Both the position numbers and the translations under genes were made by a program. DNA of 64,000 nt from Zasmidium citrigriseum (taxonomy: Eukaryota > Ascomycota > Dothideomycetes > Mycosphaerellales > Mycosphaerellaceae), in NCBI GenBank assembly GCA_002786025.1, contig NHNW01000021.1, positions 434,001 through 498,000 on the forward strand, written 5' to 3'. Shown piece by piece: positions 41,288 through 53,433 of this stretch (position 1 is the first letter of the stretch; each line of letters begins with the position of its first letter). The notes below the pieces were generated by a model that was not told the DNA's origin, made no database searches, and saw only the letters and a program-made list of their open reading frames with translations.

Positions 41288-42922
41288 TCAAGTCTCGTTC
41301 TCGTATGCCTCCGCCTTGATCTCCTCGATCGGGAAGATGGTAGGCTCCGCAGGGTCGACGTTCCACGTCTTCTGCAGATGCCGTATGAAAGTGTCCATAT
41401 TGTTGATGTTCACCCTCAAGTGGGAGTTACACCAGGTCAGTAACCTCAAGCGCAGCTGAAGACTGGCGCATTCCGGTCCAATCTTGAACAACAACCACAT
41501 CAAGATCTGACCACAGTTACCTTGCGCTGTCTGATTCGCCCATTCCAGGTGATCGATCGCTTTCGCCGCGAGAGGCTCCGTGTCGACCGGCTGACATAGG
41601 GATCGCACAAAGTGGATCATGATGGCGAAGTAGTAGGCGTATGATAGATGGTGCCTCAGGGGATCTTCGAACTTGGGTGCGCTTTGCCGGAGTTGCATTC
41701 GGACCGCTTCCACCTCGTTGGGATCACTTCGCCTGGGAGAGCTGGCCAGGACGTTGATAGCAGTGACCGACTGCAGCATAGGGCGAGTAATGCAGTGGCA
41801 CTCTTCAATATATAAGGGCTCGTCGACAAGGACTGAGTCCCACAGTAGCTGTGCTTCGGAAGCTGTTCCAAAGTGACCCAGAGCCGAACCAAGAAGATAT
41901 TGCTCGCAGAGTCTCGAAATTGTCCTGTCCCGTGTCCTGTGCTGTGAGAGCACGTTCAGTAGACAGCGGTAGCCTCCGCGCAAGTGCTTCCCCCATAGGT
42001 CAAGCCTCGAAGAGCACGTGTCACCAGTGAGGCAGCTCATGATCGCAGCAGGTATGGCAGCGTCGTGCAACCCATCAGGTCGCTCAATGGTCTCCTGGAT
42101 GAATCTCAGAGCCATTCGATCGTGATAGACTGATAGAGCATGATACGAGGGATCGTCCTGTTTTAGCCTTGATAGACTCCACGCCGCTGTTCCGCAAATG
42201 CCATGGAAGACTGCCAGTCGCGCTGTTGCGACGTCCGAGGTCACTGTCAAGCCCTCCAGCGCCAGGGACGGATATGTGTATCTGAAAGGGTTGACGGATG
42301 AAGTCAGGGGCGACAGATTGTAGCATAGGAATGAAGTCCAGTGCTCGAAGAGTTCGCTTTGCCTTCCGGACACAGTCAGAAGATGAGGCTCTCGTACCAA
42401 AGGCGGCGTCTGTGAGTAGCTGGTCCGACTGAGGGCAAGACTCCGGTCATCTTGAGAAGGAGAACTCCGCGGTGTGGCGTGTCCGCTGCTCGGCGCTGAT
42501 GATGTCGAGAGCTCTCGTTTGAGCCTGATAGGATGGGATGAAAGGCTCTGCTCCTGGGGAGCCTGGTCAGAGAACGATAGGACGGAGAATGGTCCTTTCT
42601 GCCGTGAATCGGTCGCTGTATCAAGTTCGTCCAAGATTCCAGAGACCTCCGCGTTGGTGAACAGCCCAATCTGTCTCGAATTGCTTCCAGGCGCCACAGG
42701 TCTTCGAAATGATCTCGAAGAGTCGGATCCACCGAACTTGAAGTCATAGCCTTGACAGTCAAAGCCGGCCTTGATGCAGCGATTGCAGTTTGGCTTGCCT
42801 TCATCACATTTGATGTGCCGCCGGCGACATGTCCAGCATCCAGTATAGGTGTATGATGAGGCGGCCTTGCTGGAAGAGGGAGTTTTGGACTTCGAAACCC
42901 TCTTCGAATTCTTCTCAGGCAT
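41288..42922 (-). CDS. Zn2Cys6 transcription factor next to the nitrilase
   Basis: A single exon encodes 544 residues. A basic N-terminus (KNSKRVSKSK) precedes the zinc cluster CWTCRRRHIKCDEGKPNCNRCIKAGFDC at residues ~29-56. The linker and a Ser-rich region follow, and the C-terminal part has the Fungal_trans_2 type layout: LFEHWTSFLCYNLSPLT, then GICGTAAWSLSRL, HYL-type helices and ARLAVFHGI. Regulators of this class often sit beside the genes they control, and the gene is convergent with the nitrilase (206 bp), so a role in aldoxime/nitrile regulation is plausible. Target sites cannot be assigned from sequence alone. Confidence 0.9.
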   Translation of the reverse strand: MPEKNSKRVSKSKTPSSSKAASSYTYTGCWTCRRRHIKCDEGKPNCNRCIKAGFDCQGYDFKFGGSDSSRSFRRPVAPGSNSRQIGLFTNAEVSGILDELDTATDSRQKGPFSVLSFSDQAPQEQSLSSHPIRLKRELSTSSAPSSGHATPRSSPSQDDRSLALSRTSYSQTPPLVREPHLLTVSGRQSELFEHWTSFLCYNLSPLTSSVNPFRYTYPSLALEGLTVTSDVATARLAVFHGICGTAAWSLSRLKQDDPSYHALSVYHDRMALRFIQETIERPDGLHDAAIPAAIMSCLTGDTCSSRLDLWGKHLRGGYRCLLNVLSQHRTRDRTISRLCEQYLLGSALGHFGTASEAQLLWDSVLVDEPLYIEECHCITRPMLQSVTAINVLASSPRRSDPNEVEAVRMQLRQSAPKFEDPLRHHLSYAYYFAIMIHFVRSLCQPVDTEPLAAKAIDHLEWANQTAQGNCGQILMWLLFKIGPECASLQLRLRLLTWCNSHLRVNINNMDTFIRHLQKTWNVDPAEPTIFPIEEIKAEAYENET

Positions 42923-43471
42923 TAGAAGAGGAAGGTGCCAGCGAGTTGCAGATTGCAGGAGCGCACAGAACGTTGGCGGGAGGAGGCATCACCCGTGTCG
43001 CGTGGAAGACTGCTGCACGCAATATGGAAACGCTCTTGGAGTCGATGTTGACGATGGTTCTTCACGAAGCCACTTGGAGTCGATGCAGTCCCCATCCGAA
43101 GGACCGCTGAATCCGCATTACTAAGTTGACGATTCGCTTCCTTCCGATGTGGCGTACCAGCCCGCCAATGATTGTGATACCTGCAAAACGTTAGTGAACT
43201 CTAATTACTTTGATACAGGAATGTGTGGCACTGCGTCGTGGCGTTTGTGAAGATGAATGTAAGAAGATTATCGATATGGAATCGTACTTGTACGCCAGCA
43301 TATAGAGATGTGGTGATATCGGGAGCCAAGAGCCTGCACTCAAGCATCCTCTCATATCCCGGAGCTGGCAGATGGCTTCTTTCTGCAACGGGACAGTCCT
43401 CCTTGTGAGACGGATGCCAACATTCTAAACCTGCAAGATGCCGAGTGATCAATATTGTCTCGAAATTGCCC
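42923..43471. other. Intergenic region upstream of the second Zn2Cys6 gene
   Basis: This is the promoter of the Zn2Cys6 gene and the 3' flank of the methyltransferase gene. Small frames here do not show domain features. Confidence 0.5.
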
Positions 43472-44251
43472 TCAAGATTTCTTCAACCCAGTGAAGGCAA
43501 CGAAGTGTGGATCCTCAAGGAACTCCTCCCAGTATTCAGGATCCTTCTTGACAATCTCCGTCTCTTTTGCAGGGACGAGCTGCAGATTCGAAAGCCCAAA
43601 TTTCTCAGGCACTTCATAGGAGCCGCTGTAGCTCGTCTCCATCGAGGTGGCCTCAAACGAGAAGGGCGGCTTGGTCAAGATCACACAGTCGTACTTGACT
43701 CCGTCTTGAATCTCTTCGATGTTGTCGAACCTCGCACCGTATTTGCCACTCTGTACACCCTTGGCTCTCGGATTGCCCACCCTCAGTCCAACAAATCGGC
43801 CGCCAGGCTCAAGGTAGTACGAAACGTTTTGCCACATGCCCTCAAGTTCATGCATGTTACGAGCGTGATCAAATGCCCATATGACCATGACGATGTCGTA
43901 CCCCGCTTGGGGAAGTGAAGGAATCTCGTTCGATATCGGCTTTGAAATGTCGGCCAAGTGCCAGTGAATGGTGTCCCGGCCGTGTGTTGCCTCGATATCT
44001 TTGCCGACCTGGAGCATCTGCTCGCTTACATCGACAACGTCAATGTAGTTCGCTCCAGCTTCGAGGGCCTGGCGGGCGTGAGCACCGCTGCCGCCACCCA
44101 GATCAAGCAAGCGACAGCCCTTGCAGTCACCCAGGGCCAGTTTGACTAGTTCATCTTCGAGCTTGGTTTGAGGTACGTCCGCGAGGGTGAGATACTCTGT
44201 GGCCACGTCGTTGTACTGTTCCTTCTCGACGAACGCCATATTGGTCTTCAA
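43472..44251 (-). CDS. Class I SAM-dependent methyltransferase
   Basis: A single exon encodes 259 residues, typical for UbiE/COQ5-like small-molecule methyltransferases. Motif I, LLDLGGGSGAHA, lies at residues 48-59 and binds S-adenosylmethionine; DVVDVSEQML (acidic end of strand beta-2) follows about 20 residues later, and DIVMVIWAFDHA is motif II/post-II. No signal peptide or membrane segment occurs, so the enzyme is cytosolic. It could modify a natural product or a small metabolite. The start may be the Met at position 1 or 5. The next gene starts 463 bp away on the other strand. Confidence 0.88.
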   Translation of the reverse strand: MKTNMAFVEKEQYNDVATEYLTLADVPQTKLEDELVKLALGDCKGCRLLDLGGGSGAHARQALEAGANYIDVVDVSEQMLQVGKDIEATHGRDTIHWHLADISKPISNEIPSLPQAGYDIVMVIWAFDHARNMHELEGMWQNVSYYLEPGGRFVGLRVGNPRAKGVQSGKYGARFDNIEEIQDGVKYDCVILTKPPFSFEATSMETSYSGSYEVPEKFGLSNLQLVPAKETEIVKKDPEYWEEFLEDPHFVAFTGLKKS

Positions 44252-44714
44252 GGAAATGAAAGTAGCCTAGTAGCAGATGAGCAGTTTGTCTTTCTTGAGA
44301 GCTTGAGAACGAGGTCCGGTCCGGCCATTTTATATCTGTTCAACAGTGGCAGACTACGCCGCATTGAATGCACAGCGCATACCAACCCCCGGCACCGACC
44401 TGCAGAAGTGTCGACTGGCGACGAATGGCGCAGCATATCCCTACCTAGTGCTGGCCGAGCATCGAGCTTGCTGTGCTCCATGAGTGAAGCGATAACCCTG
44501 ATGGTCAGACGTCATGCAATCTGGATGCCAGTGATCGAGAATAATAATCTTCTTGTGGTTGTGTCCAGAGGAAGAAGGAGTGGTGGTGTTGGAAAAGGTT
44601 TCTAAGCAGACGGAGCTCGGGCCACTCACGAATCTCAAGCTTTCAGAGTTGATGATCCTTCGACCACGTTACAATCCACTTTCCTTTGGTGTTTGGAGTG
44701 AGGAGGCGTGGGAA
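44252..44714. other. Divergent promoter region, methyltransferase and Cyc2-like genes
   Basis: Two divergent starts share this region. The Cyc2-like frame remains open upstream to 44553, but that stretch has no targeting signal. Nothing else is seen. Confidence 0.5.
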
Positions 44715-45887
44715 ATGTTTTTGCGGTCTCGTACTTTACCCAAGATCACACGGATTTCATGGAAGCGAACGACGAACATCGCCCGATTCTCACAATGCGC
44801 ACGCCGGCTAGATGAAACACCCTCGAGTAGGACAAATCCAGGGCGTGGACCCGTGGAAAAGCAGCAAGACGGCAACAGCAGCAAAGGAGGGCGACGATGG
44901 GCTGTGCCGGCTTTGGCTCTCTTCGCCCTCACCATCCCGATCGGATGGTACGTGAAAGATCGCTATGTTGGCGACCAAGACATGAGATTGGCCGGTCCTC
45001 ACGAGTTTGCGAGATACACTCTCGTGGGGAAGGAGACTGCATCGTCTACATGCGCAATCTTCCGCCTCATGCCAGCGGCGAATGTTGCATTGGACTTGGA
45101 CGATCCAGACTGCGAACGAGCCATCACGAGTGTCCAATTCAAGCAGCCTCAGCTCCAGATTGCCCGAGCATACACTTGCCTGCCCCAGCAGCAAGGCCAG
45201 CACATGGACGAGCTGAGGTTCTTGATACGCAGAGAGCAGAAAGGTGAGGTGTCCAACTTCCTTCACAGGCTTCCCATCAACGCCGAAATCGAAGCACGAG
45301 GGCTCCATGCCGAGTACATTATCCCGAAAGATGTGAAGAGCGTGGCATTTCTGGCTGGCGGCACTGGCATTGCACCTGCGCTTCAAGTTGCGGATATCTT
45401 GGAGGGGCAGGCAGACATGCATATCTTGTGGGCGAACAGAAAGAGAGAGGATTGCGTTGGCGGACAAAGTGACACCGCGGCCAAGACGACATGGAGCTGG
45501 AGCTGGTGGGGGCGTTCCAGTGAGGCAGATCAAAAGATTGCGGACACAGAGAAGGGCGCTTTGGTGACAATGTTGGATGGCTTGAAGAAGCAGTCTACGG
45601 CACCAGCTACACAGGCTTCACGGCTCCTGGTCGACTACTATGTGGACGAGGAGGGCAAGTTCGTCAAGAACGAAGACGTGAAGAGGGTTCTTGGGTCCCT
45701 CTCGAAGATGGAGGGTAATTACAATCATCAAGCTGGCAGAAAGATCCTCTTCGTCTCTGGCCCTGAAGGCTTCGTCAATCACTGGGCAGGCCCTAAGCAA
45801 TGGATTGGTGGAAGGGAGGTCCAAGGACCGCTGAGAGGCGTCCTCTCCACGATGGACTTGCAAGGATGGGAGGTCGTGAAGCTGTGA
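44715..45887 (+). CDS. Cyc2-like mitochondrial FAD/NAD(P)H oxidoreductase
   Basis: A single exon encodes 390 residues from the ATG at 44715. The N-terminus is rich in Arg, Lys, Ser and Thr with no acidic residue for the first 35 positions (MFLRSRTLPK..), a mitochondrial presequence. A membrane helix follows (residues ~76-91, VPALALFALTIPIGWYV). Then comes a ferredoxin-reductase-type FAD domain and an NAD(P)-binding part with VAFLAGGTGIAPALQVADIL and FVSGPEGFVNHWAGPK. This architecture matches Cyc2, the inner-membrane flavoprotein that reduces haem for attachment to cytochrome c. A few insertions (TTWSWSWWG) are species-specific. Housekeeping function is likely. Confidence 0.85.
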   Translation: MFLRSRTLPKITRISWKRTTNIARFSQCARRLDETPSSRTNPGRGPVEKQQDGNSSKGGRRWAVPALALFALTIPIGWYVKDRYVGDQDMRLAGPHEFARYTLVGKETASSTCAIFRLMPAANVALDLDDPDCERAITSVQFKQPQLQIARAYTCLPQQQGQHMDELRFLIRREQKGEVSNFLHRLPINAEIEARGLHAEYIIPKDVKSVAFLAGGTGIAPALQVADILEGQADMHILWANRKREDCVGGQSDTAAKTTWSWSWWGRSSEADQKIADTEKGALVTMLDGLKKQSTAPATQASRLLVDYYVDEEGKFVKNEDVKRVLGSLSKMEGNYNHQAGRKILFVSGPEGFVNHWAGPKQWIGGREVQGPLRGVLSTMDLQGWEVVKL

Positions 45888-46198
45888 GATGCTGGAACTG
45901 CCACGTTCACCGCAACATTGCATCAGTCCAACTTTTTGACGAAGACGCGCGGGTTCCATACGAATTGAACCACTCGGCCCGGGAGTACGCGAGAAACTGC
46001 CTCAATGCCGACCGGCATTGATTAGCAAAATGTGGTCCACTTCAGCCGGAGGCATTCCGCTTTGCGATGTCGCGACAGCTTTGCTTATGTATTAGCTCGA
46101 CTCCCGGCCGGCTCGCACGAGAGCTGTTGTTGCCTTGCACTTCTTCTTATCACAGAATGGAGTGACAAGCTACATCAATTTTGCAGCGTGCAGCAGAC
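45888..46198. other. Intergenic region
   Basis: This 311-bp spacer lies between the Cyc2-like and MFS genes on the same strand. No feature is seen in it. Confidence 0.4.
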
Positions 46199-47894
46199 AT
46201 GGAGGCGGCGCAGGGGAAGGATGAGAAAGGTGCGACCGCCACAGATCCAACACCACTCAATGTGGCAAACGACAGCATGGACCCGATTGAGCCTGTCCAG
46301 ACCAACAGCGCGAGGCCAGAATGCTTCAAGACAACCCTGCAAGAGATTCTGTTTGTCCTGACAGCGACCATGGCCATCGCAATGACCAGCTTCCTGGCTG
46401 GGTCTGTCACAGTGGCCTCTTCTTTCATCGGCAGATCGTGAGTTGAGACTGAGCCCTCAACCATTCAACGTCTAACCTCTGTACAGACTTGATATGACGA
46501 CGGCACAGATCACGTGGATTTCATCGGCAAGCTCGCTGAGCAGTGGTGCATTCCTGCTGTTCTTTGGCAAAGTCGCGGACCTCTTCGGCCGGAAGCTCAT
46601 GTTCGTGACTTCGCTGTTCCTCTTCGCGGTCTTCTGCCTTGCTGCAGGATTCGCGAACGAGGCAATCACCATCGACATCCTCAATGGCGTCCTTGGTCTC
46701 TTCAGCGCTTCGGCAGTTCCTCCGGCCGTCGGCTTGCTGGGTATCATTTATGAGAAGCCAAGCAAGCGAAAGAATGCTGCCTTTGCCTGCTTCTCTGCTG
46801 GTAATCCACTCGGCTTCGTCTTCGGTACCATCTTCGGCGGTATTGCGACCACCCTCTTCGGATGGAGGGCGTCGTTCTGGCTGCTGGCGATCATCTTTCT
46901 CGTCTTCACCATCATCGCTTTCTTCAGCGTGCCAAAGGACTTCACCGCCAAGCAACCGTTCACCTGGGAAACTTGGTCACGCTTCGACTTGCTCGGCACT
47001 GTCCTCACTGTCGCTGGCATCGGAATGTTTTCAGCAGCTCTGAGTCTGGGTGATACTGCTCCCCAGGGCTGGAAGACACCATACGTGCTTGCGCTTCTTA
47101 TCGTCGGTCTACTGCTGATTATAGCATTCATCTTCTGGGAATGCTGGTTCAAATGGCCCTTGATGCCCATGGGGATCTGGAAGGACCGGAACTTCACGCT
47201 CGTCCTGTCCATCCTCATGCTTGGATTCGTGGCCTTCACGCCAACGGCGTTCTTCATCTCCTTATACTTCCAGAATGTCTGGCACATGTCAGCTCTGATG
47301 GTGGCTGTCCATCTGTTGCCAATGGCTATCAACGGCATCATCGTCAACATCTTCGCCGGCTGGGCCTTGCATCGCATCTCGAACAAGCTGTTGATGTGGA
47401 TCGGAACCGGCTCATACGCAATCGCAATGCTCCTCTTCGCCCTCAACACCATACACGACAGCTATTGGGCCTTTTGCTTTCCCGGCTTCGTTCTCCTTGT
47501 CGTCGGAGCCGATCTGGAGTTCAACGTCGCAAACATGTACGTCATGTCATCGATGCCACCATCTCAACAGAGTACCGCGGGCGGCATCTTTCAGACGGTT
47601 ACGAAGCTTTGCATGACCATCGGTCTGGGGATCAGTACGGCCGTATTCAACTCTGTGCAGCAAGATCCGAACTTGTCGAACTACTGGGATAAGACGACAC
47701 AACCATATGCGGCGGTATTCTGGTTTGCGTTTGCTTGTACCGCTTTGAGTATGCAGCTTGTGCCGTTTTTGACCATCGGGACGCAGGGAGGGAAAGAGAA
47801 GATCGCCAGTACTGCAGCATCGGTGAATGGGACGAGAGAGAGTAAAGAAGTAAACGATGGTGATGTCGCGCAGCGATTACCCACGAAGGAATGA
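46199..47894 (+). CDS. MFS transporter (DHA2-like, multidrug type)
   Basis: Exons 46199-46437 and 46487-47894; 548 residues. A polar N-terminus is followed by many membrane helices, about 14 by eye, which fits the DHA2 family. The loop-2/3 motif GKVADLFGRKLMFV matches the conserved G-x-L-a-D-r-x-G-r-k-x of MFS, and the downstream SAGNPLGFVFGTIFGG resembles motif C of proton-drug antiporters. Relatives export aminotriazole, boron, toxins or amino acids. The ATG at 46199 is chosen because a long polar N-terminus is normal here. The intron is short and clean. The substrate is unknown; the neighbouring genes do not identify it. Confidence 0.9.
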
Positions 47895-48565
47895 AAATAG
47901 ACGAGTAAAGGCATGCAAGATACAGCGCTGCATAGAGTGCCTAATCAAAATCCTTCCGAGATCTCAACTTTCACCTGCTGCAAAAGATGGGTATAGATGT
48001 CCGTCCAAGACGAACAAAGAAAGCCTTCAGCCTCAGCTCCTTGCCGGCACATCCCGTCTTCCTTGCTAGTGACCTGGATCAGCCCTGGTGGGTAAAGTGT
48101 GATCTGACTTCACTTCTTCTTGAACACCTTCATCTCCTAGATCAATCTATAAAACACATGTGCATTGTCTTTTAGCCTCCTCGGAGACGGATTTATGCCC
48201 CAAACAATGTCCGTCCCATCTCGCGGCGTTGCGCTTGGCTCGGCCCCTGATTGGCCGACGATCCTGCCGAGCCCAGAATGCATTGCGTTTCCATCTTTGC
48301 CATCGCCATCGACCACAACTTTTCCCTCCTGTCGTCTACGCCCGTACAACACAAGCGAGCACACACTTCGTTCAGCAGCTCCAAGAATCTTGGATCTTGG
48401 ACTTCCGCTCGCTTAATGGTTTGGAGCTAGCTTAGCGAACGTCGTTGTTGCCACACTGTCTCGATGACGGCCATCTTTGACCGTGGCGGCTTCTTCTCTT
48501 GTACTTAACCACCTCGACATCCACGCGCCGACTCTGGGGGCATTGCCGGAGAAATTACCGACACG
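47895..48565. other. Intergenic region before the ABCA-type gene
   Basis: This is the promoter region of the large ABC transporter gene. Frames such as 48160-48435 overlap each other on both strands and have no features. Confidence 0.5.
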
Positions 48566-51500
48566 ATGGCGTTCTTTCGCCAGCTATGGACGCTCATCGA
48601 GAAGACGCTGGTGATTGTGTTTATGAGGCACTGGCTGGGGACTTTGATTCGGGCTTTTTTGGCGCCGATTATTTTCATGTTTATCATTTCGTACACGGTG
48701 AGAGCATCTCCATCACTTACATCTCGACATTGACTGATTGGTATTACTAGAAAAACTTCTTCGTGCCCCCTTCAGAGTTTGGGATTGGATCTGCGTCGCC
48801 GATACGGAGTTTCAGCGATGCACTGGCTTCTTCATCCGGAGGAAGGGACATTGTGCCCTTTGTCAACAATGGATTTACCGGTGGCGATATTTCGAGGGTC
48901 ATTGACCAAGTTTCCGGGCCAGTGACGGACAATGGAATGACTGCGCCGGTTCTCAATACTGAAGCTGAACTTTTGGAGACTTGCCCCAGTACGATTCGTG
49001 GGGTCTCGCCGTGTTTTGGAGCGATTATCTTCCACTCTTCTCCGACTGAGGGCGATGGCGGGATCTGGAATTATACGATTCGTAGTGATGGATCGCTTGG
49101 GGGTCGGATCTTCGTCAACAGCGAGAGCAATGATGTCGATGTCTATGCGTTTCCACTACAGCGCGCCGTGGACAGCGCGATCGCGAGCGTCAATGGCACG
49201 ACTTTGCCGGACAATGTGCAGCAGTACCCGTTCACGACCCGGAATGAGGAAGAACGGGACCGGAATATTACGAGATTGTACATGGGCACTCTGATCGACA
49301 TCCTGGGGCTTGCATATTTTATTGGAATATGCGGTATCTGTTACCAGTTGACCGGACACATGGCCGAGGAGCGCGAGTTGGGGATGTCACAACTCATCGA
49401 GGCCATGATGCCCAACAAGCAGCGTTGGATGCCGCAGGCTGCTAGGCTACTGTCGCTGCACATATCCTTCGATATCCTGTACTTCCCCAGCTGGGTGGTG
49501 ATGGGCGCTATAGTAGGCGCTTTGAATTACCCGACTTCGAACATCGGCATACCGATTGGCTACTTCATTATGAGTGGATTGGCTCTGTCGTCTTGGTCGA
49601 TCGCTTTCGCCGCACTGTTCAGAAAGGCACAGCTTTCGGGTATTACGGTTGTGTTGACAGCCGTCATCCTCGCGATCGTCATCCAGGTCATCCCATCTCC
49701 ATCCACTGGAGGAGCGATCATTGCCAGCTTGCTTGTGCCATCGATGAACTTCACTTTGTTCATCATCTACCAGGCCTATTGGGAGCGGGAGAACATGGCA
49801 GCAGACCTCAGTCTTGCAGCGCCGAACGCTCCGTGGAGAGTGCCTGGATATGCGTTTTTCATACTGTGCGCAGTGCAATTCCTGGTCTATCCACTGATTG
49901 GTGCATGGCTCGAGCGTACTCTGTATGGCACAGCATCGAAATCTCGAGAGTTGCGATACACTGCCAACGAAGCTCCAGAAACGCTCAAGATCACCGGTTT
50001 GACCAAGCACTACCAGCCTGGCTGGTTTGCGAGGACTTTCATGTCGCGCTTCTCGAAGAAGCCGCTTCCGATCGTTCGAGCAGTGGACAACATTGATCTG
50101 TCGGTCTTGAAAGGCCAGATCATGGTACTTCTGGGAGCCAATGGCAGCGGAAAGAGTACCACCCTGGATATGCTCGCTGGTCTTCAGAAGCCCACAAGCG
50201 GCAGGATCGAGATGGACGGCACGGGCGGGATTGGTCTCTGCCCCCAGAAGAACGTGCTGTGGGACGAACTCACTGTGTACGAGCACGTACGCATCTTCAA
50301 CCGCCTCAAGTCGGAGAATGTTGACGACAAAGCTACCATGGAGCAGCTTGTCGCCGCATGCGATCTTGAGCAGAAGATTCACGCTCGCTCGGAAACGCTT
50401 TCTGGCGGTCAGAAAAGGAAGTGCCAGCTGGCGATGATGTTGACCGGTGGCTCGAACCTTTGCATGCTCGACGAAGTCAGCTCTGGATTGGATCCATTGA
50501 GTCGAAGAAAGATCTGGGATATCCTACTCGCGGAAAGAGGCAAGCGATCTATGGTTTTGACGACGCATTTTCTGGACGAAGCCGATCTCCTCTCAGACGA
50601 TATCTCGATCCTGTCCAAGGGCAAGATGGTGGCACATGGATCTGCTGTCGAACTGAAGCACAATCTGGGTGGCGGCTACCGTGTGCGAATCTATCACGCC
50701 AATGAGAAAACCCTGCCTGAGAAGCTGGAGGCCACCTCAAAGCAGGTCTTCCACGATCAAACGGTCTACTTCCTGCCAGACTCGGCCTCGGCTGCTCAGT
50801 TCATCGCGGATATCGAGAGACATGGTGTTAGAGACTACCAGGTCAACGGCCCTCAGATCGAGGACTGCTTTCTCAAGCTCGCAGAAGAGGTCAAGGAAGA
50901 GCTTGAGAAGGATCGAGCAATTAGTCCCTCTCATTCCGACGGAGACGCTTCGGATGGTCAAGGAGAAGACAAAGGCCTACGACTCGTCCCTGGCAAGCCG
51001 CTATCGTTCTTCGGCCAGACTTGGGTTCTGTTCAGGAAACGAGTCACTATTCTGCGCCGGAACAAGTGGCCGTACCTCGCGGCCCTGCTCATCCCAATCA
51101 TTGCCGCTGGACTTGTCACACTATTCATCCAAAGCTTCAGACCGCTGTCCTGCGACCCTTCCGCTCAGTTCGCTGATCCTGAGTCCGACTCATTCGAGAC
51201 TTGGTTGGCATATGAGGCTCTGATTCCAACTGGTCCAACTGGAGAGTTCCCGACCAACTCGATCCGTCAGCTGTATCCTGCCCTGGGTCTTAACGACACC
51301 CTTGACCACGAGCAACCCAGTCTGGAGGCGTTCAATAGATTTGTGGCTGCCAGGTATCACAACGTCACGCCGGGTGGTGTCTTCCTCGGAGACACTCCTA
51401 CGCTGGCTTATCGTGGCGACTACGGAATGCAGTATGCCATCTCGATGTTGAACCTTATGGACAACGCACTACTGGACTTCCCCATCGCTACGGATTTCCA

Positions 51501-53433
51501 AGCTTTTGCCAGAGAATGGGCGCCTGACGCTGGTCAGACTCTGCAATTCATCTTATACTTCGGCTTGGCCATGAGCGTCTTCCCAGGATTCTTCGCCTTG
51601 TACACGAATGTGGAACGACTTCGAAATGTCCGCGCTCTACACTACAGCAACGGAGTCAGAGCCGGCCCGCTCTGGCTGGCATACATCTCCTTCGACTTCC
51701 TCATTGTCTTGCTGGTTAGCGCAATCTCGATCATCATCTTCACGGCCTCTTCCGATGTCTTCTACGGGCCTGGATACCTTTTCGTCGTCTTCTTCCTCTA
51801 CGGTCTGTCGGCAACACTGATGTCCTACGTGGTCTCGCTGTTCACGACAAGCCAGTTGGCTACTTTTGCTTTTGCCGCCGGAGGACAGTGCGTCTTCTTT
51901 TTGCTGTACTTCATTGCATACATGGCCATCATCACGTATGCACCACCGGCGAACATCGACAGCTATGTCACGATTGCTCACTGGACGATTGCGCTTTTCT
52001 TCCCGGCCGGCAACTTACTGCGCTCGCTGCTCTTGACTTTCAACGAGTTTAGTCTGCTTTGCCGAGGGAATGAGATTGCGAGCTATCCTGGTGATATCAA
52101 CGTCTATGGTGGGCCGATTCTGTACCTGCTAATTCAATCGGCTATCTTACTGGTGGTGTTGGTTGCTTTCGACAGTGGTTGGAGACCGAAGTTCCTGGCT
52201 CGCTCCAGGCATCGGGCGCCTGAGGTCGAAGAGACTGAAGATGTGGACAAGGAGGTTTACAGCGAGGCTCTTCGGGTAGAGGAGTGCGCCGATGAGTTGC
52301 GTGTGAAGCACGTCTCCAAGGCATTTGGACCCAACCTTGCCGTTCAGGATGTTTCTTTTGGAGTACCCCACGGCGACACTTTTGCCCTTCTCGGACCTAA
52401 TGGAGCTGGAAAATCTACTACCATTGGACTGATTCGTGGCGATATCAGGCCAAGTTCGAAGGAAAGCGACATTTTGATCGAGGATATTTCGATTATTGAC
52501 CGTCGAGCTGCGGCGAGATCCCACCTTGGCGTCTGTCCACAGTTCGATGCCATGGACCAGATGACTGCTATCGAGCACCTCCGCTTCTACGCTCGGGCTC
52601 GCGGCGTCAAGGACGTGGAACACAACGTCGATCAAGTCATACATGCCGTCGGACTTTCCCAGTTCAAGGACAGAATGGCAGGGAAGTTGTCTGGTGGTAA
52701 CAAGAGGAAGCTCAGTCTGGGAATTGCTTTGATGGGCAACCCATCTGTCTTGCTGCTGGACGAGCCCAGTTCTGGCATGGATGCAGCATCGAAACGAGTG
52801 ATGTGGCGAACCTTGAGATCTGTTTCGGAGGGGCGATCGCTCATCCTGACAACGCACTCTATGGAAGAGGCCGACGCACTCGCCGATAGGGCTGGCATCA
52901 TGGCCAAGCGCATGCTCGCTCTGGGCACTAGCGACGACCTGAGAAAGAAGCACGGCGATGCCCATCACGTCCACCTGGTGCACAAAGACGCTCCGTATAG
53001 CAGCGAGCAAGACATGGACGAGATCAAATCCTTCATCAGGAGCACATTCCCTGGCGCAACAACAGAAGAACGAACCTTCCACGGGCAACTCCGATTCAGC
53101 GTTCCGAACGACCGCACCGCGTACCGGGACGTCGAAGACTCACCACCAACAGATCTGGACGACAAGAAAGCCGCTCTCACCACCACAACATCTCGAAACA
53201 GCGGCACCAGCGCCCACAGCATCAGCGCTCTCTTCGAGCAACTTGAGCGCAACAAGGAGAAGTTGGGCTTCGAGTACTACTCCGTCAGCCAGGCCACTCT
53301 CGATCAGGTTTTCTTGTCGATCGTGACGAAACATAATGTTATGGAGGAGAATTATGCGAGGGAACATCAGCACCAGGCGACTGCTTGGGAGAAATTTAAG
53401 AAGGGTGTTACGACAGTTTATCATAATGCATGA
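48566..53433 (+). CDS. ABCA-type full ABC transporter
   Basis: Exons 48566-48697 and 48751-53433; 1604 residues in the order TMD1-NBD1-TMD2-NBD2. The first helix lies at residues ~20-42, followed by a large extracellular loop, which is typical of the ABCA group that moves lipids. NBD1: Walker A LLGANGSGKST at about residue 505, signature LSGGQKRK at about 593, Walker B LCMLDEVSSGLDP. NBD2: Walker A LLGPNGAGKST at about 1256, signature LSGGNKRK at about 1356, Walker B VLLLDEPSSGMD. Both catalytic Glu residues are kept. The C-terminal EYYSVSQATLDQVFLSIV is the usual ABCA tail. Location is plasma or organelle membrane; the cargo is probably a lipid. It is the longest gene of the window and shows no damage. 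Confidence 0.95.

Noticed and set aside
49447..50382. Long antisense frame (311 codons) opposite the ABCA-type gene
   Set aside because: It lies wholly inside a well-supported coding exon; the same holds for 52147-53088 and for 46748-47452 opposite the MFS gene.
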